This document shows, piece by piece, positions 1 through 6,700 of a DNA stretch of 64,000 bases. The notes below the pieces were generated by a model, which saw only the letters and a list, made by a program, of their open reading frames with translations, did no database searches and had not been told where the DNA came from. The position numbers and the translations under genes are program-made. Origin of the DNA: JAWKUK01 sp041398605 (GTDB lineage: Bacteria; Planctomycetota; UBA1135; GCA-002686595); NCBI GenBank assembly GCA_041398605.1, contig JAWKUK010000003.1, positions 186,001-250,000 of the forward strand. The letters run 5' to 3'. How positions within the stretch are numbered: position 1 is the stretch's first letter; each line of letters opens with the position of its first letter.

Positions 1-751
1 CGGGTCGCTTCGCGATCTCTTGCAGGAGCGGGAGGAACATGTGGAAGCGGGTGCCTCGTCCGGGCTCGGACTCGACCACGATCGAGCCGTCATGTTTTTC
101 GATGATGCGCTTGGTCGTCGCGAGGCCGAGCCCGGTCCCACCCCGCTTCGTCGACCAGTACAGGTCGAAACACTTCGCCTGCTGCTCGGGCGTCATGCCG
201 ACGCCCGTGTCCGTGATCGTCAGGTCGACGGTCGGGCCATTGCGGCGCAGCTCAACGATCAGCTCGCCGCCGCCAGGCATCGCCTGTCGAGCGTTCACGA
301 GGAGGTTCATCAGGCCCTGCTTGAACGCGCCGACATCGAGCATCACGAGGGGCATCTTGGAGGGCAGCGCCGCGTGGACCGCGATCCCGGCCGCTTCATG
401 CTCCGGGGCAAGGAACTCGAGGACCTCGCGCACGACCGTGACGATGTCCACGGGGGCGCGGTTGATGTCACCGCCGCGCGCAAAGCGGAGGAAGTCGTCC
501 AGGATCCCCTCCAGGCGCGCGACCTCCTTCTGCAGCGTCGCGATGCGCTTGAGCGCGCGCCGCTCGCGGGCGGTGGGCTCACCGGCGCCCCCCGGCGCGG
601 GCAAGAAGTCCTCCTCGAGCAAGGTCAGGTTGATCGACATCGTCGACAACGGGTTCTTGATCTCGTGGGCCAGGCCACCGGCCAATCGCGCCAGGAGGGC
701 GCGGCGGCCGGCCCCCTCCCGTGCTTGGTCCTCGTTGTCGTAAGCGCTCAT
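1..751 (-). CDS. Sensor histidine kinase (NtrB-like), C-terminus beyond window
   Basis: Reading the minus strand from the ATG at 751 gives 250 codons that stay open to the left edge, so the gene is partial. It shows a HisKA H-box (LAGGLAHEIKNPLSTM, phospho-acceptor His29), a helical dimerisation stretch, then a HATPase_c domain: N-box NLLVNARQAM (about 149-158), G1 box DTGVGM (181-186) and G2 box GGTGLGLATT (204-213). There is no membrane segment or PAS domain, so it looks like a short cytosolic kinase. An in-frame TAG lies 8 codons upstream of the ATG, which fixes the start. It is divergent from the Sua5 fusion gene with 38 bp between starts. A partner response regulator may lie beyond the left edge; that cannot be seen. 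Confidence 0.9.
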   Translation of the reverse strand, partial: MSAYDNEDQAREGAGRRALLARLAGGLAHEIKNPLSTMSINLTLLEEDFLPAPGGAGEPTARERRALKRIATLQKEVARLEGILDDFLRFARGGDINRAPVDIVTVVREVLEFLAPEHEAAGIAVHAALPSKMPLVMLDVGAFKQGLMNLLVNARQAMPGGGELIVELRRNGPTVDLTITDTGVGMTPEQQAKCFDLYWSTKRGGTGLGLATTKRIIEKHDGSIVVESEPGRGTRFHMFLPLLQEIAKRP

Positions 752-789
752 GGAGTCCGTCGACCAAAGAGGCTAACCTCCGGGGCACG

Positions 790-1908
790 ATGGATGCGCT
801 GCCGCTCCTCCCCGCCGCTGGTATCCCCGCGGCCGACGTGCTCGACGGCGCCGTGGCGCGCCTCGCGCGGGGCGAGGTCGTGGCGCTCCCCACGGAGACC
901 GTCTACGGCCTCGCCGTGCGCGCCGACGACCCGGCGGCCCGGGCCCGCCTCGCCGCGCTGAAGGAGCGCGCGGCGGCGCACCCCCTGACGTGGCATGCCG
1001 CCGACGCGAGCGCCATCGCGGGCGCGGCCTTGCCACACCTCGTGGGCCGCATCGCGGCGCGCTATTGGCCCGGCCCCTTGACCCTGGTCGTCGCGGGGCT
1101 CGAGGGCCCGACGTCTCAGCCCCTCAGCCAGGTGGCAGGTCAAGCGCTCGCCGCCGACGGATGGACGGGCGTCCGCGTCCCCGCCCACGAGGGCGCGCGG
1201 GCGCTGCTCGCGGCAGCGCCCTTCCCCGTCGCGGCCACGAGCGCGAACGCGCATGGCGCGCCACCGCTGGTCGACGCGGCGAGCGTTCGAGCCCTGTTCT
1301 CGGCCGAGGCCGTGCCGCTCGTGCTTGACGGGGGGCGGGCGCGCCTCGCTGAGAGCTCGACCGTCGCAGCGATCGGCCCGGGCCGCTTCGAGCTCTTGCG
1401 AGAAGGGATCGTGTCCCGCCGCGACCTCGTGGGCACCGGGGGGCTCTCGATCGTCTTCGTTTGCACCGGGAATACGTGTCGCAGCCCGATGGCCGAGGGC
1501 CTTGCGCGGCGCGCGTTGGCCACGCGCCTCGGCGTCCCGCCCTCGCAGTTGGAGCGCCTCGGCTACGCCGTGTCGAGCGCAGGCGTGCATGCCGGCCCAG
1601 GCGCGCCGGCCAGCGAACAAGCCGTGCACGTGCTCCGCACCCGCGGCATCGATCTCAGCGAGCACACATCGAGCCCGGTCCGGTCGCGTGAGATCCTGGC
1701 GGCCGATCGCGTGTATTGCCTCACCGAGGGGCACCGGAGAGCGCTGCTCGATCTGCTGCCGCCGGGCAAAGGCGGCCACGTCCAGCTCCTCGATCCGGCG
1801 GGCAGGGATGTGCCGGACCCGTACGGGGGGCCGATCGAGGTCTATGCCTCGACGGCGGCCGCGCTCTCCGAGATGATCGGCGCCCGCCTCGACAGCGATT
1901 GGGCCTGA
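790..1908 (+). CDS. Sua5/YrdC/TsaC domain fused to low-molecular-weight (arginine-type) protein phosphatase
   Basis: The protein has 372 residues. Residues about 10-185 form a Sua5/YciO/YrdC domain, which makes threonylcarbamoyl-AMP for the t6A37 tRNA modification (visible: LPTETVYGL, KER..HPL, ATSANAHGAPP). Residues about 219-370 form a low-molecular-weight phosphatase: P-loop CTGNTCRS with Cys225 and Arg231, and the catalytic Asp in DPYGG at 343. The P-loop has Thr at 229, as in the protein-arginine phosphatase YwlE; classical tyrosine phosphatases have Ile there. The frame is open upstream to 721, but ATG 790 gives the normal Sua5 N-terminus. In Bacillus, ywlC (Sua5) and ywlE are neighbours, so the fusion fits a known association. 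Arginine specificity is inference from the P-loop. Confidence 0.93.
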   Translation: MDALPLLPAAGIPAADVLDGAVARLARGEVVALPTETVYGLAVRADDPAARARLAALKERAAAHPLTWHAADASAIAGAALPHLVGRIAARYWPGPLTLVVAGLEGPTSQPLSQVAGQALAADGWTGVRVPAHEGARALLAAAPFPVAATSANAHGAPPLVDAASVRALFSAEAVPLVLDGGRARLAESSTVAAIGPGRFELLREGIVSRRDLVGTGGLSIVFVCTGNTCRSPMAEGLARRALATRLGVPPSQLERLGYAVSSAGVHAGPGAPASEQAVHVLRTRGIDLSEHTSSPVRSREILAADRVYCLTEGHRRALLDLLPPGKGGHVQLLDPAGRDVPDPYGGPIEVYASTAAALSEMIGARLDSDWA

Positions 1909-1944
1909 GCGACGCGGGCCAGCCACCTAGGGGAGGTGATCGGC

Positions 1945-2067
1945 GCCGCCGAGCGATCGCGCTGCGTCAGCCGTTGGCGCGCCGCCGAGCGATCGCGCTG
2001 CGTCAGCCGTTGGCGCGCCGCCGAGCTGTCGCGCTCAGTCGGCGCCGCCGAGCGGCCTCACTCGGCC
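1945..2067. repeat. 36-bp tandem repeat at a convergent gene junction
   Basis: Two perfect adjacent 36-bp copies lie at 1945-1980 and 1981-2016, each starting gccgccgagcgatcgcgctg. They are followed by two shortened, diverged copies at 2017-2043 and 2044-2067. The last copies run through the stop codon (2035-2037) and encode the final codons of the minus-strand GIN-domain gene. The array therefore appears to have grown outward from the 3' end of that gene into the 126-bp gap before the Sua5 fusion gene's stop. No hairpin-plus-U-tract terminator is visible here. Confidence 0.9.
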
Positions 2068-2757
2068 ACTGCCAAGGATCTTGACCCGGACGTCGCTCGC
2101 GCCCCCGCGGTAGCTGAGGTCGCCGCTCCCGAGGATCTCGCCGTCCAGCGCGCGCGCGGCATACACCCGCGCCGCGCCGCTGCCGGTCTTGTTGACCTTG
2201 ACCTCCTCGGCGAGCAGCGCGTCGAGGTCCGCGTCCCCCGAGCCCGTCATCCCGAGCGTGACGCGCTGCACAGAGCCCTCGACATCGAGGTCGCCGCTGC
2301 CGACGAGGGTCAGCGCGAGCGCCTCGCCCTGGACCCCTTCGATGCGGACCGAGCCAGAGCCTGACATCCCGAGACGCACGAGCCCAGGCAGCTCGACCTC
2401 GACGTGCGGCGGCGGGACGAGCCGGACCGCAGAAGGGACGGACACGCGCAGCCCCGCATCGTCCATACGCGTCTCGACGAAGCCGATGAGGTCGTCGTGC
2501 CCCTCGATCCAGACGGCGAAGGTCCGCCCAACGCGCACATTCAGGTCGACCTCACCCGACAGTTGGATCCCGTCGGGCGCCGCCGTCGATGTGCCCGCGA
2601 TCCCACCCACCGCTCGCGCTTCACGCACGACCGGCCCGACGCCCCGGACGACCTGAGCGCCGACGTCACACGCGACCGCCCCGAACGAGAGCGACAAGAG
2701 CGACAAGAGCGCAGCGCGCGGCACCCAACTCGGGGCGTAGGTGCAAGGCGACATCAT
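2035..2757 (-). CDS. GIN-domain (DUF2807) exported protein
   Basis: The protein has 240 residues. It begins with Met-Met and a hydrophobic segment (AALLSLLSLSFGAVAC), a signal peptide that may be lipobox-like (AVAC). The body follows the DUF2807/GIN pattern: LSGEVDLNVRVG near the start, then regularly spaced GSG turns (SGSGSVRIEG, GSGDLDVEG, GSGDADLDAL, GSGAARVYA, GSGDLSYRG, GSGRVRPLG) that in this family form a right-handed beta-solenoid. The function of the family is poorly known; it is an envelope protein. The frame extends upstream to 2997, but ATG 2757 (or 2754) gives a proper export signal. It lies 118 bp downstream of the spermidine-synthase-like gene on the same strand. Confidence 0.85.
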   Translation of the reverse strand: MMSPCTYAPSWVPRAALLSLLSLSFGAVACDVGAQVVRGVGPVVREARAVGGIAGTSTAAPDGIQLSGEVDLNVRVGRTFAVWIEGHDDLIGFVETRMDDAGLRVSVPSAVRLVPPPHVEVELPGLVRLGMSGSGSVRIEGVQGEALALTLVGSGDLDVEGSVQRVTLGMTGSGDADLDALLAEEVKVNKTGSGAARVYAARALDGEILGSGDLSYRGGASDVRVKILGSGRVRPLGGAD

Positions 2758-2875
2758 GGTGGAGCAGGGTCGTGAGTTCAGGCGGAGCGCCGATCGCCAC
2801 CAGCGCTGGGTCATCGGGGCCGGACTTGTAGAGTACGGAGCAGGCCAATTGGCATTTCCGCGCGCCCGAGGGCGC

Positions 2876-5866
2876 TCAATGTGAGCTTGGCGTGAGCGGA
2901 GCCCTTGGGAGGCCGAGCTGCAGCGCACGCTCGCCTTCGCGAGTCTCGAGCGCGCGCGGGCACAGCTCGAGGGCACGGGCGAGCGCGCGCGCGGCAAGCG
3001 CCTCCTCGCCGACCCGAGCCGCAGCGGCAGCGACGTAGAGGTGCGCGTCAGCGCGGCCGGGCCGGGCGGTCGCGGCTAGGGTCAACGCCTCGAGCGCGCC
3101 GCGCGCGTCGCCGCCCGCGAGCGCCCCGAGGCCGCGGCTCGTCGAGTGCTCGTAACGCACCTCGCGATCGAGCTGCTGGACCTCGACCTCCCCCGCGAAC
3201 GGGTCCCCGTTGAGCTGGCGCCGCAGGCGGTCCACCTCGCCGAGGTCCGCCGCCTGGGGCAGCCGCGCTCCGGCGAGCGCGGCGCGGTAGCTCACCCACG
3301 CCAACCGGCAGGCCCGCGCCTGGACGAGCGCCGCGTAGCGCGCGCGCCCCGCAGCCCCGATCGCCGCGCTCCAACGCTCGGGCAGGCCGCCGCCCACGAC
3401 AGCGAGATGCCGCAGGTTCGCGGGCAAGAAGGACAGCGCCTCGACGCCACGCGGCCGCTCGCGATAGAGGATCCATGGATCGGCGTCGGTCAGCGCTCGC
3501 GGCGCGGCCGCCGTGCGCTCCCGGCCCGTGCTCTCCCAGTCGGAGTCGGGCGCGAGGACCAGGCGCGCCGCGAGGCCGCTGGGGGACTCGAGGCCAAGCG
3601 CCGCGAGCGCCTGTACCAACGATCCAGATGATCCGGCCGGGCCGCCGCCCGCTGCATCCTGCGCGCCGTCGGCGCCGCGGTTCGAGGCGACAAGCTCTGC
3701 GCCGGGGAAGCGCTCAGCGAGCAGCGCTGGCTCGGCCTCCGCGCCGACGAGCAAGAGCTGCGTGCCGGACAGGAAGCCGGCGCTCCAAGGATGCGCCCGG
3801 CGGAACGCGCCAACGACCGCGTCGAAGACCTCCGGCGCGAGCGCGTGCGGGGGCACCCACTGGCACAAGATGCCGCCAGGCGCGAGGGCGCGCCGCGCTT
3901 CACGATAGAAGCCCTCGGTGTAGAGGTGCACCGCGAACGGGGCGTCGGGCAGGAGCGGCTCCATCGTGAGGACGTCGAGCACGCCGCCGGACTCCGACGC
4001 CAGCGCCCGCAACAGGCGACGGCCGTCGCCGAGGTGCACGACGACCCGCGCGACGCCGTCGTGTGGATCGAGCAAGCCAGGGAGGCCCTCTCTCAGCGCG
4101 CCGTGATTCACGTCTTCGAAGAAGGGCGCGGCGGCGACGACCGCGCGCGAGAGCTCGAAGACGTCGATGCGCTCGACCTCAGGGTGCAGCGCCACCGCGC
4201 CGACCGTCGTGCCCGTCCCGAGCGCGAGCACTCCGACGCGGCGCGGCGCCGGGTGCAGCAGCACGGGCAGGTGCCCCAGCGCTCGCATGTAGAGGTAATC
4301 GTCGCCGGTCGCCGTCGCGCGGAAGCCGTCGGTCAAGAGGGTCCGCTCGCCGCGGATCCCGTCCTGAACGACCGTCACGGCGTAGTCGGAGTCCTCTGCA
4401 AAGGACAGGCGCTCAAACGCAGGGTTGCTGAGCGCGGGTGTCGCGAGCACGGGCGACGGGGCGCGGAACAGGACCCAAGACGCGGCACACAGGGCGCCGA
4501 CTGCAACGGCGAGCGACGCGCCGCGACCGGCCTCGACGCCAGCGCCGACCTCCGGGCGGGGCCGCAGGCGCCAGCGAACCGCAGCGCTCGCGGCGACCCC
4601 TGCGGCGACCGCGAGCAACACTGCGGCGAGCGCGCCTGAAAGCCCGAGCCGCGGCACCAAGACCCAAGGGAAGAGGACGGCCCCTAGGAGCCCGCCCCAG
4701 GCCTCGTGCAACAAGAGGGCGCCAAAGGCCTCGGCCCGCGCGTCCGGTCCGCTGTCGGCGCCGACCTCGCGGAGCGCGTGCGCGAGGGCGGGCACCAGCG
4801 CGCCGAGCGGGATGAGCGCCGGCGCGACGAGGAGGAACGCAAAGAGCGGGCGCGAGCTCCGAGCGAGGCTGGCGAGCCCGTGGGGTTCCCCCCATCCGAG
4901 CCAGCCCGCGAGCCAGACACCGGGCCCGAGGGCGACCAGCACCGAGCCCAGCGCGCCGAGCACGAAGACGACCGCGATGGCTTGCTCCCCGCGGCCTGAT
5001 CGACCCGCGCGGCCGCCCCGGTCGGCCCTGGGCAGGAGCGGCGCGAGGCAGGCCGCGCCGAGCGCGAGGGCCACCAGCGATGCGACGAGCATCAGGGCGG
5101 TCGCGTCCTGGTGGCCGCCGAACCAGAGCGCCGCGACACGCAGGCCGACGCCTTGAACGATCACGAGCCACGCGGTCCCGAGCCCCATCCAGAGCGCGTG
5201 CGGGTGGAGGAGCCGGCCGCGGCGGCGCACGGCGGGCAGGTGGGAGGCCATGGGCGGCGGGCCCTCTTCGCGCAGCGCGAGGGCAGCGAGGGCCGCTGCG
5301 ACTAGGGCGCAACCGGCCGCGATGAATGCGGCGCCATCGTTGCCGAAGCGCAGCGGCAGGTCCCATGCTGCCAGCCGCGCGCCCCCGACGGCGCCGACGA
5401 GGTTGACGGCCCAGACGGTCCGCAGGCCAACGCGCGCTGCGAGGAGCGGGAGCGCGAGCCCCTGCCCAAAGGCCGTCGCGACGACCCCGAGCGGCGCCAC
5501 CCAAGGGGACCAGCCCGCCGGAGATCGCACGACCCCGACCAGCAGGATGGCGGCGCCTGCCGCCGTCAAGGCGCCGCCCAGGAGCGCGATGCGCGCAGGG
5601 GACACGCCGCGCCGCGGCCCGGCGCCCCCAGCGGCGGCGCCGCAAGCCCAGCCTGCGATCCACGCGCCCAGGCCGAACGGCGCGGCCCGGCCGTGGCCGA
5701 GCGCTGGCCCGAGCGCGGCGAGCCAGAGCACCTCGAGCGCCAACCCCGCCGCGCCGAGCAAGCCGGCTGCGACGAGCCCCCAGAGCCGCTGCCGTCCTCT
5801 CGCGCTCGGCGGGGACACACGAACCGCCCCCGAAGCCTGGGGGCCGCCAGACACTTGGCCCGACAC
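2876..5866 (-). CDS. Fused multi-pass membrane / spermidine-synthase-like protein with C-terminal TPR-like helices
   Basis: The protein has 996 residues. Residues 1 to about 460 contain many hydrophobic segments (roughly 10-13 membrane helices). Residues about 480-770 have a spermidine synthase/methyltransferase fold: LLTDGFRATATGDDYLYMRA, the nucleotide loop VLALGTGTTVGAV (about 543-555), IDVFELS and HLGDGRRLL. The C-terminus (about 890-985) is Ala/Leu-rich paired helices like TPR repeats (ALEALTLAATARPGRADAHL). Proteins of this design are annotated as fused MFS/spermidine synthases; whether they make polyamines is unclear. The start is GTG 5866, only 3 bp after the stop of the EIIA gene, so the two are probably cotranscribed. 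The membrane part could instead be a transporter or anchor. Confidence 0.85.
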   Translation of the reverse strand: MSGQVSGGPQASGAVRVSPPSARGRQRLWGLVAAGLLGAAGLALEVLWLAALGPALGHGRAAPFGLGAWIAGWACGAAAGGAGPRRGVSPARIALLGGALTAAGAAILLVGVVRSPAGWSPWVAPLGVVATAFGQGLALPLLAARVGLRTVWAVNLVGAVGGARLAAWDLPLRFGNDGAAFIAAGCALVAAALAALALREEGPPPMASHLPAVRRRGRLLHPHALWMGLGTAWLVIVQGVGLRVAALWFGGHQDATALMLVASLVALALGAACLAPLLPRADRGGRAGRSGRGEQAIAVVFVLGALGSVLVALGPGVWLAGWLGWGEPHGLASLARSSRPLFAFLLVAPALIPLGALVPALAHALREVGADSGPDARAEAFGALLLHEAWGGLLGAVLFPWVLVPRLGLSGALAAVLLAVAAGVAASAAVRWRLRPRPEVGAGVEAGRGASLAVAVGALCAASWVLFRAPSPVLATPALSNPAFERLSFAEDSDYAVTVVQDGIRGERTLLTDGFRATATGDDYLYMRALGHLPVLLHPAPRRVGVLALGTGTTVGAVALHPEVERIDVFELSRAVVAAAPFFEDVNHGALREGLPGLLDPHDGVARVVVHLGDGRRLLRALASESGGVLDVLTMEPLLPDAPFAVHLYTEGFYREARRALAPGGILCQWVPPHALAPEVFDAVVGAFRRAHPWSAGFLSGTQLLLVGAEAEPALLAERFPGAELVASNRGADGAQDAAGGGPAGSSGSLVQALAALGLESPSGLAARLVLAPDSDWESTGRERTAAAPRALTDADPWILYRERPRGVEALSFLPANLRHLAVVGGGLPERWSAAIGAAGRARYAALVQARACRLAWVSYRAALAGARLPQAADLGEVDRLRRQLNGDPFAGEVEVQQLDREVRYEHSTSRGLGALAGGDARGALEALTLAATARPGRADAHLYVAAAAARVGEEALAARALARALELCPRALETREGERALQLGLPRAPLTPSSH

Positions 5867-5869
5867 GGC

Positions 5870-6343
5870 TCAGGCAGCCTGCTCGCCCGCGACGAGGACC
5901 GCCCGGGCTGTGGCCGCATTGGGCGCCGCGAGCAATTGCTCGCGGACGCGGGACTTCTGCAAGACCCGCGCGATGTCCGCGAGCGTGCGGATGTGCAGCA
6001 GCTTCTGGTTGCGGGGGATCACGAGCAACACGACCAGGCGTGTCCTTTGCCCGTCGATGCCCTCGAAGTCCACGCCGCCCTCGGCGCGGATGACCCCCAT
6101 CGCGGCGACCACGGTCTCGACCTCGTCGACCGCAGCATGCGGGATCGCGATGCCGTGCTCGATGCCGGTCGACATGCTCCGCTCCCGCGAGAGGATGGCC
6201 TCCAGCACCTCTGCAGCGCGCGCGGCAGGCAGCCGCCCGCGGGCCACGAGGTGGTCGACCAGCGCACGGATCGCGTGCCACTTGTCGGCCGGTTGAAAGT
6301 CGAGGACTAGGTCGGCCTCTTCGAGCAGCTCGCTGGGCTTCAT
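5870..6343 (-). CDS. PTS EIIA domain protein, PtsN-like
   Basis: The protein has 157 residues, the usual length of a lone EIIA of the fructose/nitrogen type (PTS_EIIA_2). The active-site His is visible in GIAIPHAAV (His69), followed by the conserved VLLVIPRNQKLLHIRTLADIARVL helix region. A phosphate relay through EI and HPr is normal for the family, but no other PTS component is present in the window, so a regulatory (PtsN/EIIA-Ntr) role is more likely than sugar uptake. The start ATG at 6343 was chosen because the long open frame upstream is only antisense read-through of the secretin region. The next gene starts 3 bp after its stop. Confidence 0.9.
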   Translation of the reverse strand: MKPSELLEEADLVLDFQPADKWHAIRALVDHLVARGRLPAARAAEVLEAILSRERSMSTGIEHGIAIPHAAVDEVETVVAAMGVIRAEGGVDFEGIDGQRTRLVVLLVIPRNQKLLHIRTLADIARVLQKSRVREQLLAAPNAATARAVLVAGEQAA

Positions 6344-6700
6344 CCGGGGCCGAGCATAACCACGCGCTGGCCTCGAGACCTGCGCCACATCCGCCAATTC
6401 ACCGGGTAATGCCCTCGGCAATCCGCTGGGCAGCGGACGCGGCCCAGCAGGTCCGCTGCGCTCGGGCCCCGGGCGAGGCAGCGCTGCTTCACCACGGGCT
6501 CCCCAGCCGCAAGAGCGCGCCCCCCGCGACAACACGCCGCGGCCGAGACTCGGATCCAGCCCCTTGCTCGCGGGAAGATGAACGTGACACTGGCGTCCTA
6601 GCCATGTCCAGAGGACCGCCCGCGGCGATTGACTCGCCCGTAGGGCGGTCCCTAGGCTGCCACCTGAACCGGAGCGGGTGCCCCAAACCCGCTGCCGACA
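6344..6700. other. Intergenic region between divergent ptsN-like gene and T2SS operon
   Basis: 357 bp with no convincing gene. It must hold divergent promoters. A weak sigma-70-like candidate for the secretion operon is TTGACT at 6629-6634 with TAGGCT at 6653-6658 (18-bp spacer). A short inverted repeat (cgccc-gta-gggcg) sits just inside that spacer and could be an operator. Neither element is strong enough to be called firmly. Confidence 0.35.
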
